DNA of 5,638 bases from an uncultured Streptococcus sp. (GTDB lineage Bacteria > Bacillota > Bacilli > Lactobacillales > Streptococcaceae), in NCBI GenBank assembly GCA_916048115.1, contig CAJZGQ010000074.1:1-5638 (forward strand), written 5' to 3'. Positions 1 through 5,159 of the stretch are shown here, piece after piece. A model generated the notes under the pieces. It made no database searches. It worked only from the letters and a program-made list of their open reading frames with translations, and was not told where the DNA came from. The stretch's first letter is position 1; the number at the start of each line of letters is the position of its first letter. The translations under genes were made by a program, and so were the position numbers.

Positions 1-121
1 AATAATAGATATGTTTTATAGGATTTTGTTCTCAATGAAAAGATTCCGAGAATCAAACGATATTCTCGAAAACAAAAATAAATATATAATAAATTGTAAA
101 TAAGAGTGATTGAGAGCACTC
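1..121. other. A+T-rich left flank without a supported gene
   Basis: This stretch downstream of adhP is strongly A+T-rich and shows no convincing gene. A 30-codon plus-strand frame (11-103) exists, but no ribosome site can be seen in the ten bases before it. The only structures are an imperfect inverted repeat (47-68) and a weak 5-base dyad, GAGTG at 104-108 with CACTC at 117-121. The neighbouring gene to the left lies outside the window. Confidence 0.6.
47..68. repeat. Inverted repeat CGAGAAT / ATTCTCG
   Basis: Seven-base arms (47-53 and 62-68) are perfectly complementary around an 8-base loop. Two more pairs can form beyond one mismatch. On neither strand is the hairpin followed by a convincing T tract, so it is not called a terminator. 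It could be an operator, a hairpin in the 3' region of a gene to the left, or chance in A+T-rich DNA. Confidence 0.4.
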
Positions 122-148
122 AAAAAGACTAGCCCAACTGGGCTAGTC
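122..148 (-). terminator. Intrinsic terminator of adhP
   Basis: A perfect 10-base inverted repeat (127-136 with 139-148, GC-rich core GCCCA/TGGGC) lies 16 bases past the adhP stop codon. Read on the minus strand it is followed at once by TTTTT (126-122). This is a classical Rho-independent terminator for adhP. Confidence 0.9.
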
Positions 149-164
149 CTGTAGGTTCAGTTGT

Positions 165-1187
165 TTAGTTTGTAAAGTCAAGTACCATACGTCCTTGAAT
201 GGTTCCGGCTTCCATTTCGTCAAAGACTTTGACAGCATCTTCTACTGGACGTTTTTGAACGACAGGGACTACCAAGCCTTCTGCACCAAATTGGAAAGCT
301 TCTTCCAAGTCTTTACGAGTTCCTACAAGAGAACCAATGACTTGGATACCATCTAATACAGTTTTCACAATGCTGAGGTCCATCATTTCAGAAGGAAGAC
401 CAACTGCGACCACGCGGCCACCTGCACGAACAGAATCTACTGCTTGGTTGAAAGCTACTTTAGAAACAGCTGTTACGACAGCAGAGTGAGCTCCACCGTT
501 TGTTTTTTCTTTGATCAATCCTGGGACATCTTCGACTTCGCGACCGTTGATGACAAAGTCTGCACCAACTTCTTTCGCCAATTCTAGTTTATCATTGTTG
601 ATATCGACAGCGATGACATGTGCGTTGAAGACTTTCTTAGCATATTGAACAGCCAAGTTTCCAAGTCCACCAGCTCCATAGATAACAATCCATTGTCCTG
701 GTTCAGCTTTGGCTTCTTTGATGGCTTTGTAAGTTGTAACACCTGCACACGTAATAGAAGAAGCTTGGGCAGGATCTAATCCTTCAGGTACTTTCACTGC
801 GTAATCTGCAGTAACGATACATTGTTCAGCCATTCCTCCATCAACAGAGTAACCAGCATTTTTTACAGTACGGCAAAGGGTTTCACGACCAGTTGTACAG
901 TATTCACAAGTTCCACATCCTTCGAAGAACCATGCGACACTGACACGATCTCCAACTTTTAGGCTCTTGACATCTGGAGCAACTTCTTTAACAATACCGA
1001 TTCCTTCGTGTCCAAGAACACGGCCTGGAACTTTACCGAAGTCTCCGTGAGCAACGTGCAAGTCAGTGTGGCAGACACCACAGTATTCGATTTGAACAAG
1101 TGCTTCCCCTGTTTCAAGTGGACGCATGTCTTTGTTTGCAACGATTTCAACACCAGTACCTTCTGGATTAACAACAACAGCTTTCAT
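165..1187 (-). CDS. adhP: Zinc-dependent NAD alcohol dehydrogenase (AdhP type)
   Basis: A 340-residue cytosolic medium-chain dehydrogenase that should interconvert primary alcohols such as ethanol or propanol and their aldehydes with NAD(H). The N-terminal GroES-like domain holds the catalytic zinc ligands C39 (in CGVCHTD), H60 (in GHEG) and C147. The structural zinc lobe has C91, C94, C97 and C105 in the usual spacing. The Rossmann domain shows GAGGLG at 171-176 and an acidic D195 at the end of the second strand, which favours NAD over NADP. VVTAVSK (237-243) and [10 protein letters not shown] (288-297) match the thermophilic Bacillus ADH type closely, and the length is normal for the family. 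The ATG is set by AAGGAGG six bases upstream. The gene is monocistronic, with its own promoter and terminator. Two candidate operators suggest control by redox state and carbon source. The exact physiological substrate cannot be read from sequence. Confidence 0.96.
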   Translation of the reverse strand: MKAVVVNPEGTGVEIVANKDMRPLETGEALVQIEYCGVCHTDLHVAHGDFGKVPGRVLGHEGIGIVKEVAPDVKSLKVGDRVSVAWFFEGCGTCEYCTTGRETLCRTVKNAGYSVDGGMAEQCIVTADYAVKVPEGLDPAQASSITCAGVTTYKAIKEAKAEPGQWIVIYGAGGLGNLAVQYAKKVFNAHVIAVDINNDKLELAKEVGADFVINGREVEDVPGLIKEKTNGGAHSAVVTAVSKVAFNQAVDSVRAGGRVVAVGLPSEMMDLSIVKTVLDGIQVIGSLVGTRKDLEEAFQFGAEGLVVPVVQKRPVEDAVKVFDEMEAGTIQGRMVLDFTN

Positions 1188-1193
1188 TTTGTT

Positions 1194-1200
1194 CCTCCTT
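1194..1200 (-). promoter_or_regulatory. Strong ribosome binding site of adhP
   Basis: AAGGAGG on the minus strand, six bases before the ATG, a full match to the anti-Shine-Dalgarno core. It fixes the start of adhP at 1187. Confidence 0.9.
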
Positions 1201-1210
1201 AAGTGAACGA

Positions 1211-1240
1211 GAAGCGATTTAGTTTTTTTGAAAGCGCTTC
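1211..1240 (-). repeat. Possible hairpin in the adhP leader
   Basis: GAAGCG (1211-1216) and CGCTTC (1235-1240) are complementary, and the stem extends by one A-T pair to seven pairs around an 18-base loop in the adhP 5' leader. The right arm overlaps the cre-like site. It may be a weak leader hairpin or simply reflect a second, degenerate cre half-site. Confidence 0.3.
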
Positions 1241-1242
1241 TT
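1229..1242. promoter_or_regulatory. Candidate CcpA operator (cre) in the adhP leader
   Basis: TGAAAGCGCTTCTT fits the cre pattern TGNAANCGNTNNCA at every specified position except the last two, around the palindromic core AAGCGCTT. It lies about 9 to 22 bases downstream of the predicted adhP start point. In Gram-positive bacteria CcpA bound at such a place usually blocks transcription, so glucose repression of adhP is inferred. Binding itself is not shown by sequence. Confidence 0.55.
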
Positions 1243-1250
1243 TAATAACT

Positions 1251-1268
1251 ATGTTAATAATATCACAA
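1251..1268. promoter_or_regulatory. Candidate Rex operator over the adhP -10 box
   Basis: ATGTTAATAATATCACAA is an 18-base imperfect dyad of the form WTGTKA-N6-TMACAW, close to the TTGTGA/TTGTTA...TCACAA type bound by the NADH-sensing repressor Rex. It covers the whole -10 element of the adhP promoter. Rex regulons of Gram-positive bacteria commonly include alcohol dehydrogenases, which supports the reading. A+T-rich promoter DNA can mimic such sites, so this is a candidate. Confidence 0.45.
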
Positions 1269-1285
1269 ACTTATCTGTTGAACAA
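1257..1285 (-). promoter_or_regulatory. adhP promoter with extended -10
   Basis: On the minus strand TTGTTC (1285-1280) is followed after 17 bases by TATTAT (1262-1257), preceded by TG plus one base, which makes an extended -10. The predicted start is near 1250, giving a leader of about 63 bases. Runs of T upstream of the -35 box (around 1286-1303) resemble an A/T-rich UP element. Confidence 0.75.
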
Positions 1286-1340
1286 TAAAAAAATGGAAAA
1301 AAAGGGGGGTATTGATTAACCGATTAAGGATTTAGGGGAC

Positions 1341-1369
1341 AAAAAGACATGAGGGCGTACCTCATGTCT
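1341..1369 (-). terminator. Intrinsic terminator of the HAD phosphatase gene
   Basis: A perfect 10-base stem (AGACATGAGG at 1345-1354, CCTCATGTCT at 1360-1369) with a five-base loop lies 7 bases past the stop codon. On the minus strand it runs into TTTTT (1345-1341). It separates the phosphatase transcript from the adhP promoter downstream. Confidence 0.9.
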
Positions 1370-1376
1370 GTTCCTA

Positions 1377-2189
1377 TTATAAGAATAATTGAATTAATTG
1401 GCGCGCGACACCATCTTCATTATTCGTGAAATCAGTGATGGAGTCTGCATAGGGGAGAAGGACGGAGCTGGCATTTTTCATAGCGTATCCATGACCAGCT
1501 AGAGCTAGCATCTCAGTATCATTGTGCTCATCTCCAAAAGCAATCAAATCTTTCTGATCCATATTGAGTTTACCTAGAAGGTAGGTCAGAGCGGATGCTT
1601 TGGTCACATTTTTGGGATTGCATTCCAGAATATTTAAGGGACCACCCCAAGTATTAATAGACAGATTGTAGTCATAATGCCGATTCATTTCATCTGCCAG
1701 AGCATATTTGTCTTCCGCTTTCGTTTGAAAAAGGATACAGTTTGGGTCACTTGTTACCCGTTCTGGGTTGAATTGATTTTCTGGTTGGAAAGATTCAATA
1801 CCGAATAATTTAGGGTCTGCGACTTGCTCATTTGGATCGGTAATAAAGAATTTATTGCGGTATTCGCCAGCGATAAAGTCTGCTTGGATGGTATCCCGGT
1901 TGGCGACCATATCTAACAGGTATTTTTTATCTAAAGTTAAACATTGTTCATCTGCCCATTTTTTCTCAGGCAAATGGGTGAGGGAGCCATTGAAATTGAT
2001 CATCGGAGTATCAAGCTCTAGTTGTTTGTAATAGGTATGGGCCATACGGTAGGGACGTCCTGTTGTAATAATGATTTTATGGCCAAGAGCGCTAATTTTT
2101 TTAATGGTATCAATGGTAAAGTCGCTCAATTTGCTTTCGGAATTTAAGAGGGTTCCGTCTAGATCTAGAGCGATCATCTTTTTATGCAT
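1377..2189 (-). CDS. Cof-type HAD-superfamily phosphatase
   Basis: A 270-residue cytosolic hydrolase of the Cof / HAD-IIB group, which removes phosphate from small metabolites such as sugar phosphates, nucleotides or flavin/pyridoxal phosphate. All four HAD motifs are present: DLDGT at 9-13 (nucleophile D9, acid/base D11), T43 in ITTGRP, K197 in NVTKASAL, and the Mg-binding GDEHND at 219-224. The NGS at 67-69 and the MKNA at 237-240 are further family marks. The middle third (roughly 80-185) is the C2 cap that decides substrate, and it gives no clear clue here. Length is normal. The ATG at 2189 is chosen because GAAAGGA stands eight bases before it; the internal ATG at codon 5 has no ribosome site. 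The gene has its own promoter and terminator, so it is probably monocistronic, divergent from the permease. The substrate is unknown. Confidence 0.93.
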   Translation of the reverse strand: MHKKMIALDLDGTLLNSESKLSDFTIDTIKKISALGHKIIITTGRPYRMAHTYYKQLELDTPMINFNGSLTHLPEKKWADEQCLTLDKKYLLDMVANRDTIQADFIAGEYRNKFFITDPNEQVADPKLFGIESFQPENQFNPERVTSDPNCILFQTKAEDKYALADEMNRHYDYNLSINTWGGPLNILECNPKNVTKASALTYLLGKLNMDQKDLIAFGDEHNDTEMLALAGHGYAMKNASSVLLPYADSITDFTNNEDGVARQLIQLFL

Positions 2190-2197
2190 ATTTCAGT

Positions 2198-2204
2198 TCC
2201 TTTC
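2198..2204 (-). promoter_or_regulatory. Ribosome binding site of the HAD phosphatase
   Basis: GAAAGGA on the minus strand, eight bases before the ATG at 2189. It favours this start over the in-frame ATG four codons later. Confidence 0.75.
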
Positions 2205-2219
2205 GAGAAGAATGAGACC

Positions 2220-2250
2220 ATTATATCAGAAAAATCGGAAAAGCGCTCAA
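2220..2250 (-). promoter_or_regulatory. HAD phosphatase promoter (extended -10)
   Basis: On the minus strand a perfect TATAAT (2225-2220) is preceded by TG plus one base. The best -35 hexamer, TTGAGC (2250-2245), sits at a long 19-base spacing, so the extended -10 probably carries the promoter. The predicted start near 2213 gives a leader of about 23 bases. Confidence 0.8.
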
Positions 2251-2275
2251 AAATCGAGAAGCGAAGCGGGATTTC

Positions 2276-2304
2276 TTGAAAGACGAAAGATCTTTTGGTA
2301 GAAT
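2276..2304 (+). promoter_or_regulatory. Purine permease promoter
   Basis: TTGAAA (2276-2281), 17 bases, then TAGAAT (2299-2304) with TGG directly before it, so an extended -10 as well. The predicted start is near 2311. The promoter is divergent from that of the phosphatase, with about 25 bases between the two -35 regions. The leader of about 54 bases is too short for a purine riboswitch. Confidence 0.8.
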
Positions 2305-2310
2305 AGATAT

Positions 2311-2323
2311 AACGTTCGCAAAT
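2311..2323 (-). promoter_or_regulatory. Possible degenerate PurBox near the permease start point
   Basis: Read on the minus strand, this 13-mer matches the lactococcal/streptococcal PurBox AWWWCCGAACWWT at 11 of 13 positions; the mismatches include one in the CCGAAC core. It begins about where transcription should start. PurR control would suit a nucleobase permease, but one imperfect site is weak evidence. Confidence 0.25.
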
Positions 2324-2347
2324 TGATTGGGAGCGAGAATGATGAAA

Positions 2348-2353
2348 AAGGAG
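2348..2353 (+). promoter_or_regulatory. Ribosome binding site deciding the permease start
   Basis: AAGGAG, eleven bases before the ATG at 2365, a little further than usual. It lies inside the longer frame that opens with TTG at 2323, which has no ribosome site of its own. This is the main reason to place the start at 2365. Confidence 0.7.
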
Positions 2354-2364
2354 TTTATTCTGAA

Positions 2365-3786
2365 ATGGATAAGTTTTTTAAACTTTCAGGACATGGAACC
2401 ACTGTTCGGACAGAGGTTCTTGCTGGTCTGACAACCTTTTTTGCGATGAGTTATATCCTCTTCGTAAATCCTCAAATGTTGTCACAAACAGGTATGCCAG
2501 CTCAAGGGGTCTTCCTTGCAACGATTATTGGATCTGTGGTCGGAACCTTGATGATGGCTTTTTATGCCAATTTACCCTATGCACAAGCACCAGGAATGGG
2601 CTTGAATGCCTTCTTTACCTTTACCGTTGTATTTGGTATGGGCTACTCATGGCAGGAAGCTTTGGGAATGGTCTTCATTTGTGGTGTGATTTCATTGATC
2701 ATCACATTGACAAATGTTCGGAAGATGATCATCGAATCGATTCCGACAGCCCTACGCTCTGCTATTTCAGCGGGGATTGGGATTTTCTTGGCCTATGTTG
2801 GGATTAAGAATGCAGGATTTTTGAAATTTACGATTGACCCTCATACCTATACAGTGGTCGGAGAAGGAGCAGATAAGGCGAATGCAACGATTTCAGCCAA
2901 TGCATCTGCTGTTCCTGGTTTGGTTGATTTTAACAATCCAGCCGTCCTCTTGGCCCTTGTTGGTCTTGCGATTACCATTTTCTTTGTTGTCAAAGGGATT
3001 AAGGGAGGGATTATCCTTTCCATCTTAGCAACGACTGTTCTTGGAATTCTCATCCATGTTGTTGATATCAGTAAAATCGACTTTGCAAGTAACCATCTAG
3101 GAGCTGCCTTTAATGATTTAGGCACGATCTTTGGTCAAGCTTTAGGATCGAAAGGATTGGGTTCGTTGATTTCCAATACGTCTCGTTTGCCTGAAACCTT
3201 AATGGCAATCTTAGCCTTCTCCTTGACCGATATTTTTGATACAATTGGAACTTTGATCGGTACGGGTGAAAAAGTTGGGATTGTTGCGACGAATGGGGAA
3301 AACCATCAATCAGTGAAATTAGATAAGGCCCTCTATTCAGACCTTGTAGCGACTTCAGTCGGAGCTATTGCAGGGACATCGAATGTAACGACCTATGTTG
3401 AATCCGCAGCCGGTATTGGAGCGGGTGGACGAACTGGTCTGACAGCCTTGGTTGTAGCGATCTGTTTTGCTATTTCAAGTCTCTTTAGTCCCTTGCTAGC
3501 GATTGTACCGACCGCTGCCACAGCCCCAATTTTGATTGTTGTTGGGATCATGATGTTGAGTGGTTTGAAAAATATCCATTGGGAAGATATGTCAGAGGCC
3601 GTTCCTGCCTTCTTCACTTCTATCTTTATGGGCTTCAGCTACTCAATTACTCAAGGGATCGCTGCTGGATTTATCACCTATAGCTTGGTGAAAGTGGTTA
3701 AAGGACAAGCCAAAGAAGTGCATAGCATGATTTGGATCCTAGATGTTCTCTTTATCTTAAACTACGTGAGCATGGCCTTGAATTAG
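2365..3786 (+). CDS. NCS2/AzgA-like nucleobase (purine) permease
   Basis: A 473-residue polytopic membrane protein, a proton-driven importer of purine bases such as guanine, hypoxanthine, xanthine or adenine (AzgA-like branch of NCS2, PbuG/PbuO relatives). Family marks are GLTTFFAMSYILFVNPQML in the first helix (21-39), APGMGLNA at 75-82 in helix 3, TDIFDTIGT at 288-296 with acidic D289 and D292 in helix 8, TSNVTTYVES at 338-347 and GGRTG at 354-358 in the helix 10 region. Hydrophobic segments along the length fit the 14-helix fold with the re-entrant helices 3 and 10. The ATG at 2365 is preferred because it is preceded by AAGGAG and gives the typical N-terminus; the frame is open upstream to TTG at 2323. 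It is transcribed alone from its own promoter. The sequence does not say which base is preferred. Confidence 0.93.
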   Translation: MDKFFKLSGHGTTVRTEVLAGLTTFFAMSYILFVNPQMLSQTGMPAQGVFLATIIGSVVGTLMMAFYANLPYAQAPGMGLNAFFTFTVVFGMGYSWQEALGMVFICGVISLIITLTNVRKMIIESIPTALRSAISAGIGIFLAYVGIKNAGFLKFTIDPHTYTVVGEGADKANATISANASAVPGLVDFNNPAVLLALVGLAITIFFVVKGIKGGIILSILATTVLGILIHVVDISKIDFASNHLGAAFNDLGTIFGQALGSKGLGSLISNTSRLPETLMAILAFSLTDIFDTIGTLIGTGEKVGIVATNGENHQSVKLDKALYSDLVATSVGAIAGTSNVTTYVESAAGIGAGGRTGLTALVVAICFAISSLFSPLLAIVPTAATAPILIVVGIMMLSGLKNIHWEDMSEAVPAFFTSIFMGFSYSITQGIAAGFITYSLVKVVKGQAKEVHSMIWILDVLFILNYVSMALN

Positions 3787-3805
3787 TTATCAGGGAAATA
3801 TTTAA

Positions 3806-3835
3806 AAAGGAATGGGAGTGGTTTCCCATTCCTTT
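3806..3835 (+). terminator. Terminator hairpin after the permease gene
   Basis: A perfect 12-base stem (3806-3817 with 3824-3835) and a six-base loop lie 19 bases past the permease stop codon. On the plus strand the T-run is short and mostly inside the stem, so read-through into the structured region downstream is plausible. Read on the minus strand the stem is followed by TT and A+T-rich sequence, so the hairpin may work in both directions. Confidence 0.7.
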
Positions 3836-3859
3836 CAGATTGAAGACAAAGTTATACCA

Positions 3860-3979
3860 AAAACATTCCTTAGGTGAGTACGGACGTCAGCGAACTTCTT
3901 TGAAGTTCCATGACTAATTATTGAGCCTAAGGTCTCAATAATTCCGAGTGCCTGAAACGTTATTGTTTCAGGCACTTTT
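3860..3979 (+). ncRNA. Candidate structured non-coding RNA ending in a terminator
   Basis: There is no protein frame here, but almost every base can be placed in a nested structure. Segment CGGA (3881-3884) pairs with TCCG (3943-3946) and encloses two hairpins. The first has GTCA (3886-3889) with TGAC (3911-3914), a 2x2 internal loop, and GAACTTC (3892-3898) with GAAGTTC (3902-3908). The second has AATTATTGAG (3916-3925) with CTCAATAATT (3934-3943). Its loop contains CCTAAGG (3926-3932), the exact complement of CCTTAGG at 3868-3874, so a 7-pair pseudoknot can form. A terminator follows without a gap. The 5' end is uncertain: TATACC at 3853-3858 is only a poor -10 and no -35 was found, so it may instead be a 3' UTR of the permease mRNA. 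I match it to no known family; a small dispersed repeat is the main alternative. Confidence 0.5.
3947..3979 (+). terminator. Strong intrinsic terminator of the structured region
   Basis: A perfect 12-base stem, AGTGCCTGAAAC (3947-3958) with GTTTCAGGCACT (3965-3976), and a six-base loop are followed by TTT, then CTC. The orientation is plus, since the other strand has no T tract. It starts at the base after the enclosing stem of the candidate RNA, and lies about 190 bases before tsaE. Confidence 0.85.
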
Positions 3980-4006
3980 CTCACAGCGGAAAGTTTCAGT
4001 ATTTTC

Positions 4007-4020
4007 TTAAATCGATTTAA
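4007..4020. repeat. Perfect 14-base palindrome
   Basis: TTAAATCGATTTAA is self-complementary with no spacer and extends by two more pairs beyond one mismatch. Its centre is about 155 bases before the tsaE start point. It could be an operator for an unknown dimeric regulator; the A+T-rich context makes chance possible. Confidence 0.4.
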
Positions 4021-4062
4021 AAATTGGAACTCAAATTTATTTTTTTGCAGAATCACTTAACT

Positions 4063-4079
4063 TATTTTACTTTAAAATA
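4063..4079. repeat. Short inverted repeat TATTTTA / TAAAATA
   Basis: Seven-base arms (4063-4069 and 4073-4079) with a three-base loop. All A-T pairs, so weak as an RNA hairpin. No function is assigned. Confidence 0.3.
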
Positions 4080-4152
4080 GTTTGACTATCTATCTAAAAA
4101 GCAAACCTGAGTCGAACAATTTCTAAAAGAAAGAGCAGATTTTAAAAAAGTT

Positions 4153-4161
4153 TGGTATAAT
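4153..4161 (+). promoter_or_regulatory. Extended -10 promoter of the tsaE operon
   Basis: TGGTATAAT is a perfect extended -10 element. No good -35 hexamer is found 16-18 bases upstream. The last T lies only six bases before the tsaE ATG, so the usual start distance puts transcription on or next to the A of the start codon. Confidence 0.7.
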
Positions 4162-4167
4162 AGAGAA

Positions 4168-4623
4168 ATGATTAGTCACAATGAAACGGAGCTGATTGCT
4201 CTAGGAAAACAGCTAGGAAAACTCTTAGAAAAGCAAGATGTGATCATCTTATCAGGTGATCTTGGGGCAGGAAAAACAACCTTCACCAAAGGGATTGCAA
4301 AGGGGTTAGGGATTGATCAGATGATTAAAAGTCCGACCTATACCATTGTTCGTGAATACAAAGGCCGCTTGCCTTTGTACCACTTGGATGTTTACCGGAT
4401 TGGGAATGATCCAGATTCGATTGATTTAGATGATTTTCTATTTGGAGATGGTGCTACCATTATTGAATGGGGAGAGTTGATTGAGCCGAGTCTCTCGGAT
4501 GCTTATCTTAAAATTTTTATCCGAAAATTGGAAGATGGGCGAGAGTTGGATTTTGAGGCTCATGGAGCGCGTGCAGAAGCTTTACTAGCATCCTTTGAAC
4601 AGGTGGAAAAAACCGATGACTAA
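4168..4623 (+). CDS. tsaE: tRNA t6A biosynthesis ATPase TsaE
   Basis: A 151-residue cytosolic P-loop ATPase. With TsaB and TsaD it turns over the complex that transfers threonylcarbamoyl from TsaC product to A37 of ANN-decoding tRNAs. Visible marks are the Walker A loop GDLGAGKTT (30-38), SPTYTIVREY (55-64) acting as switch region, YHLDVYR (71-77), and the acidic IIEWGEL segment (98-104) that stands for Walker B. Length is normal. The ATG at 4168 is practically forced: the frame is closed by TGA at 4108 with no ATG, GTG or TTG between, and the next methionine lies past the P-loop. There is no ribosome site before it, and the -10 box ends six bases upstream. It is the first gene of a tsaE-GNAT-LCP operon. 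TsaB and TsaD are not in the window. Confidence 0.96.
   Translation: MISHNETELIALGKQLGKLLEKQDVIILSGDLGAGKTTFTKGIAKGLGIDQMIKSPTYTIVREYKGRLPLYHLDVYRIGNDPDSIDLDDFLFGDGATIIEWGELIEPSLSDAYLKIFIRKLEDGRELDFEAHGARAEALLASFEQVEKTDD
4601..4606 (+). promoter_or_regulatory. Ribosome binding site of the acetyltransferase, inside tsaE
   Basis: AGGTGG, nine bases before the ATG at 4616, within the 3' end of tsaE. It supports that ATG against the TTG at 4595, which has no ribosome site. Confidence 0.55.
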
Positions 4624-5146
4624 GGAAAAGGAAGTGACATTAGAAATTCGGCAAGCTGAAAGTGCAGACGCTGCTCTTGTCGTTGATTTCTTAAATCAAG
4701 TTGGGAAAGAGTCAGATTACATGACGCTAGATGAAGCTGGGATAGGCATGTCTCCAGCAGACATGGAGCATTTTCTAATGGTCCAAGAAATGGCGGATAA
4801 CCGGATTTGCCTCTTGTTATTTCTAGATCAGGAACTGGCAGCTTTGTTAAATATCACTGCGGCTTCTCAACGGTCTGTTCAGCATATTGGAGATGTCTTT
4901 ATTGTGGTTCGAAAAGCTTATTGGAATCAAGGACTTGGACAGATCTTGTTGGAAGAAGGAATCGAGTGGGCGTACTCGACCGGTGTTCTTAGGAAACTAG
5001 TCTTGAATGTCCAAGTGCGCAATGAACGAGCGGTTCACCTGTATAAAAAGTTAGGTTTTGAGATTGAAGGTTGCCAAGCTCGTGGAGCTTGTTCAGCTGA
5101 AGGAGAATTCTTAGATGTTTACCTTATGGGCAAACTGATAGATTAG
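4616..5146 (+). CDS. GNAT-family N-acetyltransferase
   Basis: A 176-residue protein of the GNAT fold that should move an acetyl group from acetyl-CoA to an unknown amine. Motif A is clear: VVRKAYWNQGLGQILLEEGIE region with the Q105-G106-L107-G108 pyrophosphate loop. Motif B follows as N136, then LYKKLGFEIEG at 142-152. The N-terminal half (10-95) is of the usual length and would shape the acceptor pocket. Start: the frame is open to TTG at 4595, but ATG at 4616 has AGGTGG upstream and gives a conventional N-terminus. It overlaps the tsaE stop by eight bases, so the two are likely translated in a coupled way. It is not an evident RimI, although RimI often stands next to t6A genes. No acceptor can be named; streptococcal relatives sit in the same place between tsaE and the LCP gene. 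Confidence 0.88.
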   Translation: MTKEKEVTLEIRQAESADAALVVDFLNQVGKESDYMTLDEAGIGMSPADMEHFLMVQEMADNRICLLLFLDQELAALLNITAASQRSVQHIGDVFIVVRKAYWNQGLGQILLEEGIEWAYSTGVLRKLVLNVQVRNERAVHLYKKLGFEIEGCQARGACSAEGEFLDVYLMGKLID

Positions 5147-5159
5147 AGAGAGAGTCTAC

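Larger units (their letters stand above)
3980..4150. other. A+T-rich spacer before tsaE
   Basis: I see no gene in this stretch; a 73-codon minus-strand frame that covers part of it crosses both the terminator and the hairpins and has no ribosome site or recognisable motif. It holds a 14-base palindrome (4007-4020) and a small dyad (4063-4079). TTGACT at 4082-4087 is a good -35 hexamer but no -10 lies at a suitable distance. Confidence 0.5.

Noticed and set aside
11..103. 30-codon frame at the left edge
   Set aside because: There is no visible ribosome site, the content is A+T-driven, and it crosses an inverted repeat.
2323..2364. Longer permease start at TTG 2323 (14 extra residues)
   Set aside because: No ribosome site lies before it, the added residues are not typical of the family, and ATG 2365 has AAGGAG upstream and gives the usual N-terminus.
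2305..2364. Purine riboswitch before the nucleobase permease
   Set aside because: The predicted leader is only about 54 bases and shows none of the conserved purine aptamer stems.
3860..3979. T-box or other familiar leader riboswitch
   Set aside because: The T-box sequence and other signatures I know are absent, and the terminator is about 190 bases from the next gene, which has its own promoter.
3732..4056. Two open frames (61 codons plus strand, 73 codons minus strand) across the permease end and the hairpins
   Set aside because: They run through terminators and perfect stems, lack ribosome sites and show no recognisable motif; they are chance frames.
4595..4615. Longer acetyltransferase start at TTG 4595
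   Set aside because: No ribosome site precedes it; ATG 4616 follows AGGTGG and gives the more usual short overlap with tsaE.
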